A DNA stretch of 64,000 nt from Thermonema rossianum DSM 10300. GTDB lineage: Bacteria; Bacteroidota; Bacteroidia; Cytophagales; Thermonemataceae. The number at the start of each line of letters is the position of its first letter. Within the stretch, counting starts at the first letter, position 1. The translations under genes were made by a program, and so were the position numbers. Shown in pieces: positions 44,323 through 52,908 of this stretch. Under the pieces are notes generated by a model. It had not been told where the DNA came from and ran no database searches. It saw only the letters and a program-made list of their open reading frames with translations. The stretch is taken from positions 124,001 through 188,000 of the forward strand of contig NZ_AUGC01000006.1 of NCBI RefSeq assembly GCF_000426825.1, written 5' to 3'.

Positions 44323-44389
44323 AGACAAATTTTATTTCAATAAAAAAGCTTAATTTTCCGCAACATTTGCATATAAAACAACAACAGCC

Positions 44390-45805
44390 TTGCTAATCGT
44401 TCGGTTACTTAAAAACGACAGTGTTCTGCACTATCTTTTGCTCATCATTTTGTTTGCTGCGCTCCGGTTGTTGCTTTTTCTGCAGCACCCGCAAGCATTA
44501 AACGAAGAGATTGCTTTTATAGAAATAGGCAGGAGGCTGCAGGAAGGCGATGTGCTTTACAGAGACCTGTGGGTATCTACGTCGCCCCTGTCGGCCATGT
44601 GCTACTGGCTGTTGTCTTTCCTGGGGGATTTTCCTTTGCTGGCTTTTCGTCTTGCTGCTTCTCTCATTGGCCTGTGGGTTGTTTTGCGCTTCAACGCACT
44701 GTGTATGCAGCTGCACCTTTACAATCAGCGGCATGTGCTTGTTGGCTTTTTCATGGCGGTATTTTTTAATGCACATCCGGCTTTTTTGGTGCTCAGTCCC
44801 GAGCTGCTGGCCATGCCTGCTCTTATGTGGGTGATTTATTACAGCATTCGTCAAATAGACGAGGGCACACAGAAGAGCTACCTGCTTGAAGCCGGCTTTT
44901 TCATGAGCATAGTTTTGCTCATACACCTGCCCTATTGGTGGTTATTGGCAGCCTGCATTTTTGCTTACTTCCTGTATTCCAATGCCAATGCTACACAACA
45001 ACTAAGCTTTGTGTTTACGGCCGGCATGCCCCTGCTGTTGGTCCTTCTTTTTTTCTATTGGACCGGCGACTTTAACAGTGTAGCCACGCATTGGTTGTTG
45101 CAAGCGCTTCAGGCTGCACGGAGTGTTTTTTTGGAAGAAAACGTGTTTTTATGGGGCATCCCCCTTCTTGTGCTTTTTGGTATTTTTCTCGTAGGCACCT
45201 GGCAAAGTCCGCAGTTCATCAACTATCAGGTGCGCGCCCAAATGACTCTTTTCTGGCTGGGCACGGCAGCCGGCTTGCTCTTCTGGTTCGGTGATTTTAA
45301 ACAGTGGTACAATTTCTACCTGCCGCTCAGTGTGGTAGCCTTCTATGCCACCCACTACCTGTTGATAATCAAAAAGAAATGGATGCAAGAACTTTGTGCC
45401 TGGCTGCTCATTGGCTGGGGAGGCAGTCTGCTCTTTTTCGGCACCGCCAACAAGCCGGAAAAAACCTTGCCAACGATACCGGCGGCCGGCGCTTCGGCAC
45501 GTGTGTGGGTCATTGGTTACGATTATGAATGGTACCGGCAATACCGGAGCGCTACACCTTTCTTCGATTATAAGCTAAGCCGGCGCTACCTGGACCAACT
45601 GAACCATTATGGGGCTTGTGAATACCTTGCGCAAACCATTTTACAATCGCCCCCTGCCTTTATTATCGACAGCATGCAGCGCTGGGAAGAAATAAGCCGG
45701 CAAATTCCTCTGTTAGGAGCGCACTATCGCCCCACACGCTTGCCCCATGTGTACCGGTACACACCCAAAGCAAACGGGGTCCCGCCTTTTCGAACTGCTG
45801 ACTGA
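44390..45805 (+). CDS. Multi-span membrane protein, possible GT39-like glycosyltransferase
   Basis: The 471-residue protein has about ten membrane helices and a soluble C-terminal part of some 110 residues. An early acidic/aromatic loop (LNEEIAFIEIGRRLQEGDVLYRDLW in two pieces) is reminiscent of the first periplasmic loop of GT-C (GT39/PMT) glycosyltransferases, where an Asp or Glu is catalytic; this is suggestive only. Translation would begin at TTG 44390, as no ATG or GTG fits the conserved N-terminal helix. It lies near GT2 and flippase genes, supporting a glycan role. Confidence 0.75.
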   Translation: MLIVRLLKNDSVLHYLLLIILFAALRLLLFLQHPQALNEEIAFIEIGRRLQEGDVLYRDLWVSTSPLSAMCYWLLSFLGDFPLLAFRLAASLIGLWVVLRFNALCMQLHLYNQRHVLVGFFMAVFFNAHPAFLVLSPELLAMPALMWVIYYSIRQIDEGTQKSYLLEAGFFMSIVLLIHLPYWWLLAACIFAYFLYSNANATQQLSFVFTAGMPLLLVLLFFYWTGDFNSVATHWLLQALQAARSVFLEENVFLWGIPLLVLFGIFLVGTWQSPQFINYQVRAQMTLFWLGTAAGLLFWFGDFKQWYNFYLPLSVVAFYATHYLLIIKKKWMQELCAWLLIGWGGSLLFFGTANKPEKTLPTIPAAGASARVWVIGYDYEWYRQYRSATPFFDYKLSRRYLDQLNHYGACEYLAQTILQSPPAFIIDSMQRWEEISRQIPLLGAHYRPTRLPHVYRYTPKANGVPPFRTAD

Positions 45806-45845
45806 GCTCAGTCAATGCCTTGTTGTTCAATGACACCGGTCATTG
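45799..45845 (+). promoter_or_regulatory. Two inverted repeats behind the membrane protein gene
   Basis: A perfect 16-base palindrome (45799-45814, TGACTGAG core halves) spans the stop codon, and a second hairpin (CAATGAC, 45828-45834, with GTCATTG, 45839-45845) follows. Neither has a T-run. They may act as terminator-like structures or as operator sites for the small gene downstream. Confidence 0.4.
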
Positions 45846-45865
45846 GGTGAGGCGGACAAATCCCA

Positions 45866-45873
45866 TAGCTTTG
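45866..45873 (+). promoter_or_regulatory. -7 element for the small membrane protein gene
   Basis: TAGCTTTG is an exact match, with TTG 20 bases upstream (45843-45845) and the ATG 30 bases downstream. Confidence 0.6.
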
Positions 45874-45903
45874 AGTATCGTAAATCCTAAAAGCACAACT
45901 ACC

Positions 45904-46122
45904 ATGAATCAGAAAGCCAAATACCGCCTCTTTGTCAGCTCGCTGGTGCTCATGCTTGTTTTGACTATCTTTTTGGTACTCTTCTTTGTGCTGGGTGCTG
46001 ACTATGCCGGTGAGCTCACCTTAGGTGCACTGGTGTTTGTGTCCATTTACTTTATTGTACTGGCTGGCGTCTTAGGCGATGAAGATATGCCGCAATCATC
46101 CTCATCGCAATCGGCGCAGTAA
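45904..46122 (+). CDS. Small two-helix membrane protein
   Basis: The 72-residue product starts at ATG 45904, since the frame upstream of it runs through the promoter. It has two predicted membrane helices (about 9-29 and 36-56) and a Ser/Gln-rich tail. No family is recognised. It is supported by a well-placed -7 element and clean codon use. Its last 21 bases overlap the convergent GT2 gene. Confidence 0.7.
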   Translation: MNQKAKYRLFVSSLVLMLVLTIFLVLFFVLGADYAGELTLGALVFVSIYFIVLAGVLGDEDMPQSSSSQSAQ

Positions 46123-47115
46123 CCAATCGCAGCAACGCCGGTAAAGCAGGTATGCGGGCCGCCAATACCCTAAAGAAAGCAGCTTGCCTATTATCCGGGC
46201 AAAGGGAGACAAATGCCTGCGCAAGGCAGGAAAGCGCAAGACTTGTTCGAAGCCTTGCGCTGCTTTTTTGTCGCCTACATACGTAGCCAGGCGCCAATGA
46301 TAAAAGGTGCGCCGTGCCAGTGCCCGGTATTCTTCTTCGGTTTGGCACAAACTCAGCGCTTTGTAAGTCACCTGCAAGGTGCTGCGCAAATGGGCATTGG
46401 GCGGTGGTGCATAGAAACCACTGCTGTGCGAAGTGCGTAGTTGCCGCTTCATGACCGTACAGGCATCTACAAACAAAAAAGAGGTACAGGAGGCCGCCCG
46501 TACCCAGAAGTCAAAATCTTCATAACTAAGTGTTTCATCATAGCCTTGCAAACGGTGCAGCAAAGCCGAACGCATGACCATGGTAGGCGTGCAAATAAAG
46601 GCACTGTGCAAAATGGCTGCTTTGACATTGCCGGAAGGCACCTGCACCTTGGCATGCTCGGCAGCATCTACCGGGTAGTGCGTGCCCAACACTTTGCCTT
46701 GCTCGTCTATATACCAAGCATTGGAAAAGCTCACACCGGCTTGGGGGTGCTGCTCCAGCACTCGCACATGCGCTTCTATGTGCGTGTTCAACAACACATC
46801 ATCTGTAGAAAAATCGATAACATACTTCCCCTTTGCCCATCGCAAAGCATGATTGAATGCCCGGCAGTTGCCTTGTTTTTCCTCAAAAAAGAAAGTTCGA
46901 ATTGCCCTTGGTTTACTGCCTTGTCTTGCGCACTCATGGTAGTATTCTTCCATCCACTCAATGATGCGCACCTTGGAAGCATCGTGGCTGGCGTCATCTA
47001 CAATCAGTAATTCCACACAGGGGTGAGTCTGCCCCACCACCGACCACAGGGCTTGTTCCAAGTAAGGCGCATGATTATGACACAAAGCAATGACCGAAAC
47101 TAAGGGCGCTTCCAT
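46102..47115 (-). CDS. Family 2 glycosyltransferase
   Basis: The 337-residue enzyme has the GT2 GT-A fold: VSVIALCHNHAPYLEQAL at the N-terminus, LLIVDDASHD, and the DXD-like FSTDDVLL near residue 95 that binds the sugar nucleotide and metal. The acceptor and sugar are unknown. No membrane helices are predicted. It overlaps the flippase gene by 16 bases and is co-transcribed with it, so it probably adds a sugar to a lipid-linked glycan on the cytoplasmic face. Confidence 0.92.
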   Translation of the reverse strand: MEAPLVSVIALCHNHAPYLEQALWSVVGQTHPCVELLIVDDASHDASKVRIIEWMEEYYHECARQGSKPRAIRTFFFEEKQGNCRAFNHALRWAKGKYVIDFSTDDVLLNTHIEAHVRVLEQHPQAGVSFSNAWYIDEQGKVLGTHYPVDAAEHAKVQVPSGNVKAAILHSAFICTPTMVMRSALLHRLQGYDETLSYEDFDFWVRAASCTSFLFVDACTVMKRQLRTSHSSGFYAPPPNAHLRSTLQVTYKALSLCQTEEEYRALARRTFYHWRLATYVGDKKAAQGFEQVLRFPALRRHLSPFARIIGKLLSLGYWRPAYLLYRRCCDWLLRRLR

Positions 47116-48356
47116 AAGACATAAGCATAAAGAACCACTGCATATGCCACATGCTCAATAGCATATGCCATGGGCAATGCTGCTACTGCATACAGCTGAT
47201 ACAGCGAAGCTAAAGATAACAAATAAACCACAACCGAAAACAACTGCATCACCAAATAGGCCACCAATGCTTGCCTTGCCAGCAGCAGCAAAGCGCCCCA
47301 GCAGCTCAACATGCGGAAAAAGTCACCTGTCAGCTGCCAGTGAGCCCATGCAGCAGCACGCACAAAGGGCTCGTCATACAACAAACCAAGCCACCACGAC
47401 CGGCTCCACCACAGCAGCACGACCATAGCCAAAAGCACGGGGGCTGCCACCCGCAGCTGGCGCACGGTATAAGCCCACGCTGTCTTTCCATCGGGCATTT
47501 CACAGGCCACCGGATAGTAAGCAGCTGCCAAGAATGCCAACAACATACCTATCAACAATTCCGACATGCGCACCAATGCCTGCCAATAGCCCGTATCAAG
47601 CATACCGAAGGTATTGACTGCCCACAGGCGCACTTCAAACGAAAGCAGCTTATCGAGCAACATGCCTACCAGCGCCAGCAGTATAAACTGCCAAAAGATG
47701 GCATACTCTTCATACAATGCCAACCACCATTTTTTTTGCAAGGGCGGAAAAGCAGGCACAGCCACAAGCAGCACCACCAATAACGGCAACCAGTAACTTA
47801 CAGCCAGGGCGGTCAGCACAAAAGAAAGCTCGCCGAAGCGGCTTGCCCAATAAACAGCCAGGAAACTACACCCCGATAACAGTACGTTGGCAATTCCATA
47901 CCATACGTATGACTTTGCCCACAGGAAGTATTGTAAAAAAAGCTGCAACAGAATGTAGGCCAGTATCGATGCCAAAATGCCGAAGTACTGCTGCGCGTCG
48001 AAGTTGAACAAATTGAGAAAATGCTGCAAAAAGAGTGTGGGAATGGCAATCACCACCAGAAAAAGAGCCACATCCCAAAAATGTGCTGCCAACCACAGCT
48101 CTGTGTTCAGTAGCTCCGGCTTTTTGCCGGCAATACTCAGCCACGCCCGGTGTACCCCTTCAACAGGCAAAAAAGACAAAAGCGCCACGAAGTTCAAGAA
48201 ATGCATCAATACGGTGATGCCTTCTTCGCCGAAGGTGATGGCTATTTGTTTCGATATCAAAAAATTGAAAATAATTTTTGCCCCCAACGCAAGCAAAATC
48301 CAAAAATAGCGGTAGCTTGACGATACTACTGCCGGTGAACTTTGATTTACTTTCAT
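47100..48356 (-). CDS. Wzx-like polysaccharide flippase
   Basis: The 418-residue protein has about 12 predicted membrane helices and the O-antigen/polysaccharide-transporter look (FNFLISKQIAITFG near the first helix, as in WzxE/RfbX types). It would flip lipid-linked glycans across the inner membrane. ATG 48356 is preferred over TTG 48365. It is followed by the overlapping GT2 gene, supporting a glycan-assembly unit. Sequence similarity within this class is low, so lipid II-type flippase function cannot be excluded. Confidence 0.82.
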   Translation of the reverse strand: MKVNQSSPAVVSSSYRYFWILLALGAKIIFNFLISKQIAITFGEEGITVLMHFLNFVALLSFLPVEGVHRAWLSIAGKKPELLNTELWLAAHFWDVALFLVVIAIPTLFLQHFLNLFNFDAQQYFGILASILAYILLQLFLQYFLWAKSYVWYGIANVLLSGCSFLAVYWASRFGELSFVLTALAVSYWLPLLVVLLVAVPAFPPLQKKWWLALYEEYAIFWQFILLALVGMLLDKLLSFEVRLWAVNTFGMLDTGYWQALVRMSELLIGMLLAFLAAAYYPVACEMPDGKTAWAYTVRQLRVAAPVLLAMVVLLWWSRSWWLGLLYDEPFVRAAAWAHWQLTGDFFRMLSCWGALLLLARQALVAYLVMQLFSVVVYLLSLASLYQLYAVAALPMAYAIEHVAYAVVLYAYVLWKRP

Positions 48357-48380
48357 GCCTTCCAATTAAGCTTTTTTAAG

Positions 48381-48388
48381 TAGGTTTG
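48381..48388 (+). promoter_or_regulatory. -7 element for the DUF389 gene
   Basis: TAGGTTTG is an exact match 35 bases before the ATG; it lies two bases from the -7 element of the divergent flippase operon. Confidence 0.5.
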
Positions 48389-48390
48389 TT

Positions 48391-48419
48391 CAAATATACA
48401 CAAAGCCGCCAAACACAAA
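48391..48419 (-). promoter_or_regulatory. Promoter of the flippase-GT2 operon
   Basis: On the minus strand TTTG (48416-48419) and TATATTTG (48391-48398) are 17 bases apart; the leader to ATG 48356 is about 30 bases. Confidence 0.65.
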
Positions 48420-48423
48420 GACT

Positions 48424-49866
48424 ATGGAACAGGGAAACGAAACCCCCACCTCCAAACCATCTTTATGGCAACAAATAAAACAGGCATTGCTGCAACTCTT
48501 GCAACAACGTTTCTCGCTTAGAGAAGACTTCGACATGGAAAGCAGCGCCAAAGCCATATCCAAAGATATTTACTTCAGCGGCTACCGGGTGTGGATTCTT
48601 ATTTGCTCTATTTTTATTGCTTCCATCGGGCTGAATACCAACTCTACGGCGGTCATCATCGGTGCCATGTTGATTTCCCCCTTGATGGGACCTATCGTAG
48701 GGGCAGGCATGGCCATAGGCACCAATGACTTTGCCATGCTGAAAAAAGCCGTGCGCAACTTCATAGTGATGGTGGGAGTCAGTTTGGTCACCGCCACCCT
48801 TTACTTCTTAATCACGCCTATCGACACCGAGCAAACCGAACTGGTTGCCCGCACCCAACCTACCATCTTGGATGTAGGCATTGCTTTCTTTGGTGGGCTG
48901 GCGGGCATCATCGGAGCCACGCGCACAGAAAAAGGCAATGTGATTCCGGGTGTTGCCATTGCCACTGCCCTGATGCCTCCGCTCTGCACAGCCGGTTATG
49001 GGCTGGCCCATATGAAGTGGAACTTCTTCTTTGGCGCTTCTTATCTTTTCGTGTTAAACTGTGTATTCATTGCCCTGGCTACCTACCTGATAGTGCGCTA
49101 CTTGCGCTTCCCTTATGCAGAAGTGCCCGACGAAGCACAAGCCAAACGCCTGCAACGCTACATGCTGGTAGCCGTGTTGTTGATTGTGTTGCCCAGCGGA
49201 TGGCTTTTCTGGGGCGTCGTTCAGAAAACCATTTATGAAACCAATGTCAACAAGTTTATAGATGCCTTACAAAAAAACGAAGGCATAGAGGTCATATCCA
49301 ACAAGATAGAATACGACAAGAAAAACAAACTACACCGCCTGCATGTGTATCTGTTGGGCAAGCAAGTGGATTCCATTAAATACGAAATTCTGAAACGTGA
49401 GCTGGACGACTATGGACTACAGAACACAGAGCTCGTCTTGCACCAAGAAGGCGGCATCACCTTCTCGGAGTTATCCCAAATAGAAAGCCGCCTGACGGGC
49501 GAAGTAACCAACCAGCTCAAAGAACAGCTGATGCAAGAAATGCTGACCAAAACAGAGGAGGAGCTGCGCCACAAACAGGCCGTTATCGACAGCCTGCAGC
49601 GCCTGGCACAAATGCAGCAGCAAAGCAGCCTCGAAAGAGAACGCTTCGCACAAGAAGCCTATGCCCAATATGAAGGATTAAGTGCCCTGAGCATTGCCGA
49701 AGTGGTAGAAGTCTTGCCCGAAGGCAAAAAAGACACACTCCCTACGCTTTTCCTTCGCTGGACCAAAAACATACCACGCTCAAAACAAAAAGAACAAGAG
49801 CAAAGATTGCTCAAATGGGCAAAAACCCGTTTTCAATTCGATACCGTACGGGTGGTTCATTATTGA
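48424..49866 (+). CDS. DUF389 domain membrane protein
   Basis: The 480-residue protein carries the DUF389 core: five or six membrane helices (about 55-270) with NSTAVIIGAMLISPLMGPI, GIIGATRTEKGNVIPGVAIA and ATALMPPLCTAGYG. A long soluble C-terminal region with a coiled coil (about 350-420) follows. DUF389 proteins are widespread and of unknown molecular function. The gene has its own promoter and no partner on the same strand except dnaB after a 321-base gap. Confidence 0.92.
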   Translation: MEQGNETPTSKPSLWQQIKQALLQLLQQRFSLREDFDMESSAKAISKDIYFSGYRVWILICSIFIASIGLNTNSTAVIIGAMLISPLMGPIVGAGMAIGTNDFAMLKKAVRNFIVMVGVSLVTATLYFLITPIDTEQTELVARTQPTILDVGIAFFGGLAGIIGATRTEKGNVIPGVAIATALMPPLCTAGYGLAHMKWNFFFGASYLFVLNCVFIALATYLIVRYLRFPYAEVPDEAQAKRLQRYMLVAVLLIVLPSGWLFWGVVQKTIYETNVNKFIDALQKNEGIEVISNKIEYDKKNKLHRLHVYLLGKQVDSIKYEILKRELDDYGLQNTELVLHQEGGITFSELSQIESRLTGEVTNQLKEQLMQEMLTKTEEELRHKQAVIDSLQRLAQMQQQSSLERERFAQEAYAQYEGLSALSIAEVVEVLPEGKKDTLPTLFLRWTKNIPRSKQKEQEQRLLKWAKTRFQFDTVRVVHY

Positions 49867-50124
49867 CAGCCCATCCGGTGCATTTGTTTGTTTCAGGCGG
49901 CGGCCTTACGGGCATGCTGCCTTTTTTGTTTGCTCATTGTAGGTTTTTTGTTCATCTTCCATTTACAAGAAAAAAGTGCGGGCGCTCTGCTGCTACTGAA
50001 AAACGACCACCACACCACGGCATACTCCCTGAGGGAAGACAAGCCTTTCCTTTTATTTTTTCAGGCGAAAACGCCCATGCCACAAATGCAATGGCTTTAC
50101 ACTTTCGTAAGCTGCTCGATTTCG
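49867..50124. other. Intergenic stretch without a convincing gene
   Basis: Two overlapping short frames read through here (to about 50160), but both run over the dnaB promoter, start with weak codons or inside the DUF389 gene, and resemble no family. I see no terminator or repeat. Confidence 0.6.
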
Positions 50125-50132
50125 TATCTTTG
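50125..50132 (+). promoter_or_regulatory. -7 element for dnaB
   Basis: TATCTTTG is an exact match, 55 bases before the dnaB ATG. Confidence 0.6.
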
Positions 50133-50187
50133 CATAAAAACCTTTTCTTTCAAATAGCGTAATTAAAAAACTTCTCTCACACCGGCT

Positions 50188-51765
50188 ATGGCACATTCCC
50201 CTATGAACTCCAAAAAAGACAAAGAAGCCTACAAAACGATTCAAAAAGAGCGCATACAATCACTGCCGCAAGCTATAGAAGTGGAAGAAGCAGTGCTGGG
50301 TGCTCTTTTATTCGAAAAAGATGCCATTGTTGATGTAGCCGACATATTAAGTCCCGACAGCTTTTATCGCCCCCAACACCAAGAGATATACCGTGCCATA
50401 GAGCAGCTCTTCAAAGAAGGGCATCCCATTGACATCATAGCCGTAACCGATGCCCTGCGCAAAGCAGGCAAGTTGGAAATGGTGGGCGGGCCCCTCTATT
50501 TGGGCGAACTAACCACCAAAGTCAACTCGGCAGCCAACCTCGAGTACCACGCCCGCATACTTAGCGAATATGCCCTGAAACGCGACCTGATTCGCATTTC
50601 GGAAGAAATCCAACAAAAGGCTTTGGAAAATAAAACCGACGTATTTGAGCTGCTGGACCACGCCGAACACTCTTTCTTTAAGGTATCTGAGAAAAATATC
50701 CGGCGCAATTATCTCGACATACAAAGTGTCATTCAGCAGTCGCTGCGCGAACTTGCCAATAAAAAAGACATGAGCGACGGGCTCACCGGGGTGCCTACGG
50801 GCTTTACCGAGCTAGACCGCTACACGGCCGGTTGGCAAAAATCCGACTTGATTATTATCGCCGCACGGCCGGGTATGGGTAAAACGGCTTTCATTCTTTC
50901 GGCACTGCGCAACGCAGCCGTTGACTTCAACATGCCGGTAGCCGTGTTCTCTTTGGAGATGTCTGCGGTGCAGCTCATCAACCGTTTGATTGCCGCCGAA
51001 GCCGAAATCAGCAGCACGCAACTCAAGCAAGGCAAGCTGAGCGAAGCCGAATGGAGCCGCATGCACCAGCGTATTGCCAAGCTGGAGCAATCAAAAATAT
51101 TTATTGACGACACGCCCGCCCTGTCTGTGTTGGAACTGCGTGCCAAAGCGCGCCGCCTGAAAGCACAGCATGACATACAGCTCATTGCCGTGGACTACCT
51201 GCAGTTGATGAGCGGGGGCGAACAAGGCAATAAAGGCAACCGCGAACAAGAGATAGCCTATATTTCCCGCTCTTTGAAAAACATAGCCAAGGAGCTGGAT
51301 ATCCCGGTCATAGCCCTTTCGCAGTTATCGCGTGCCGTAGAGCAACGTGGCGGCGACAAGCGCCCGCAACTCTCCGACCTGCGCGAATCGGGCTCCATCG
51401 AACAAGACGCCGACTTGGTGCTGTTCCTTTACCGCCCCGAATACTACGGCCTGACCGAAGACGAAGAAGGCAACCCCACGGCCGGCATTGGCGAAGTAAT
51501 CATTGCCAAACACCGGAACGGTGCTTTAGGTACCGTGCGTTTGCGTTATATCAACGAATTCACGAAGTTTACCAATCTGGACAACTTCAACATGGGGGCT
51601 TTTGACCACGAGCCGGCTTTTACCGAGCATGTGCATCCGCTTCCACACCACACGCAGACCATACGCGTACAAAGCCGCCTGAATGAAGATTTGGACAACG
51701 AACTGCCCCCCGGCAACGGCACCCCGCCGGCAGAAGATCCTTTTGATGACCTGCCACCTTTTTAA
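50188..51765 (+). CDS. dnaB: Replicative DNA helicase
   Basis: The 525-residue hexameric 5'-3' helicase of the replisome has an N-terminal helical domain (about 30-135, LPQAIEVEEAVLGALL), a linker, and a RecA-like C-terminal domain with Walker A ARPGMGKT, LSRAVEQRGGDKRPQLSDLR in two family blocks, and SGSIEQDADLVLFLYR. It is the normal length, with no intein. A second ATG (MNSKKDK) lies five codons in. The acyltransferase gene follows after 26 bases. Confidence 0.98.
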   Translation: MAHSPMNSKKDKEAYKTIQKERIQSLPQAIEVEEAVLGALLFEKDAIVDVADILSPDSFYRPQHQEIYRAIEQLFKEGHPIDIIAVTDALRKAGKLEMVGGPLYLGELTTKVNSAANLEYHARILSEYALKRDLIRISEEIQQKALENKTDVFELLDHAEHSFFKVSEKNIRRNYLDIQSVIQQSLRELANKKDMSDGLTGVPTGFTELDRYTAGWQKSDLIIIAARPGMGKTAFILSALRNAAVDFNMPVAVFSLEMSAVQLINRLIAAEAEISSTQLKQGKLSEAEWSRMHQRIAKLEQSKIFIDDTPALSVLELRAKARRLKAQHDIQLIAVDYLQLMSGGEQGNKGNREQEIAYISRSLKNIAKELDIPVIALSQLSRAVEQRGGDKRPQLSDLRESGSIEQDADLVLFLYRPEYYGLTEDEEGNPTAGIGEVIIAKHRNGALGTVRLRYINEFTKFTNLDNFNMGAFDHEPAFTEHVHPLPHHTQTIRVQSRLNEDLDNELPPGNGTPPAEDPFDDLPPF

Positions 51766-51791
51766 ACGAGCCTTAGAACCCCTGACCCCCT

Positions 51792-52577
51792 ATGACAATC
51801 CTACTGCGCAGAATTTATTCCATATGGTGCTTATTGTGTTTTCTCATTCCCTTTCTATGCTTGTACCCTTTCTTTTGGCTTGCTTATTACCGCCGGGCTT
51901 ACACCACCATAGGTTATCTGAACAAGATTTGGGCGTGGTGCTTCTTGCGCGGCAGCGGCTTGCCGTTTAAGGTACACTACCATTTTCGCCCCTCGCCCAA
52001 AGCGGTATATGTGCTTTGCAGCAACCATAACTCCTACCTCGATATTATTTTAATGGGACTTATAGCCCCGCCACGGCATGCTTTTGTGGGCAAACACAGC
52101 CTGACCAAAGTGCCACTTTTCGGGCGCATGTTCGCCAAATTACACATTCCCGTGAAGCGCGAAAGCAAAACAGCTGCCTATAAGGCACTACTGAAAATGC
52201 GCGCAGCTGCTCAAGCAGGGCGCAGTATCATTATATTTCCGGAAGGGGGCATACGTGTACATGAACTTGACCGCCTCGCCCCTTTCAAAGATGGTGCCTT
52301 CAAGCTGGCTATAGACTTGCAAATACCGGTTATCCCCATAGCCTTCCCTTTCAACTGGAAAGTGCTGCCCGATGACCAGCGTTTTTTGCCCCGCTACCAC
52401 CGCCTCGAAGCCGTTGTGTTGCCCCCCATTCCAACCAAGGGGTGCACAGAAGAGGACCTCGAGACCATCAAACAACGCACCTATGATGCCATTTATCAAG
52501 CCTTGAAAGCTTATTATCCTGATTTAAAATACTGTGCCCCATCGAATGGGAGAAATTCTGTAGTTTTGCGTAAATAA
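51792..52577 (+). CDS. 1-acyl-glycerol-3-phosphate acyltransferase family protein
   Basis: The 261-residue PlsC-like enzyme has an N-terminal membrane helix (about 8-30), the catalytic HX4D motif as HNSYLD within CSNHNSYLD, and the acceptor-binding FPEGGIR. It would transfer an acyl chain to lysophosphatidate or another lysolipid on the inner membrane. It is closely spaced behind dnaB. Other acyltransferases of the same superfamily cannot be excluded. Confidence 0.92.
   Translation: MTILLRRIYSIWCLLCFLIPFLCLYPFFWLAYYRRAYTTIGYLNKIWAWCFLRGSGLPFKVHYHFRPSPKAVYVLCSNHNSYLDIILMGLIAPPRHAFVGKHSLTKVPLFGRMFAKLHIPVKRESKTAAYKALLKMRAAAQAGRSIIIFPEGGIRVHELDRLAPFKDGAFKLAIDLQIPVIPIAFPFNWKVLPDDQRFLPRYHRLEAVVLPPIPTKGCTEEDLETIKQRTYDAIYQALKAYYPDLKYCAPSNGRNSVVLRK
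52561..52568 (+). promoter_or_regulatory. -7 element for gatC
   Basis: TAGTTTTG is an exact match inside the end of the acyltransferase gene, 31 bases before the gatC ATG. Confidence 0.6.
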
Positions 52578-52599
52578 CCTTAAAAAAACGATTGTCTCT

Positions 52600-52887
52600 A
52601 TGAAAGTATCTTTGGACACTTTGCAAAAGATAGCGCACCTTGCCCGCTTGGAGTTCGACGCGTCGGAAGCACAAAGTATGTTGCAAGACCTGAACAAAAT
52701 CATTGAATGGGTGGACCAACTCGAACAAATAGATACAACCGGGGTAGCACCTCTTATTCATATGTCGGAAGAAAAGAATGTGCTGCGCGAAGACGAACCG
52801 GCGCCGGCACTGCCACATGAGCGCGCCCTGCGCAATGCACCCAAAAAAGACAGCAACTACTTCCGCGTGCCCAAGGTTATTGAATAA
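52600..52887 (+). CDS. gatC: Asp-tRNA(Asn)/Glu-tRNA(Gln) amidotransferase subunit C
   Basis: The 95-residue subunit stabilises the GatA-GatB pair that amidates mischarged Glu-tRNA(Gln) or Asp-tRNA(Asn). The family pattern LDTLQKIAHLARLEF at the start, LNKIIEWVDQLEQIDT in the middle and FRVPKVIE at the end are present. It is about 8.6 kb from gatA; gatB is not in the window. Confidence 0.95.
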   Translation: MKVSLDTLQKIAHLARLEFDASEAQSMLQDLNKIIEWVDQLEQIDTTGVAPLIHMSEEKNVLREDEPAPALPHERALRNAPKKDSNYFRVPKVIE

Positions 52888-52908
52888 ACAAACATCAAAA
52901 AATATTCT

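Noticed and set aside
49815-50162. Possible small genes between DUF389 and dnaB
   Set aside because: The frames overlap each other and the dnaB promoter, begin within DUF389 or at TTG, and show no recognisable features.
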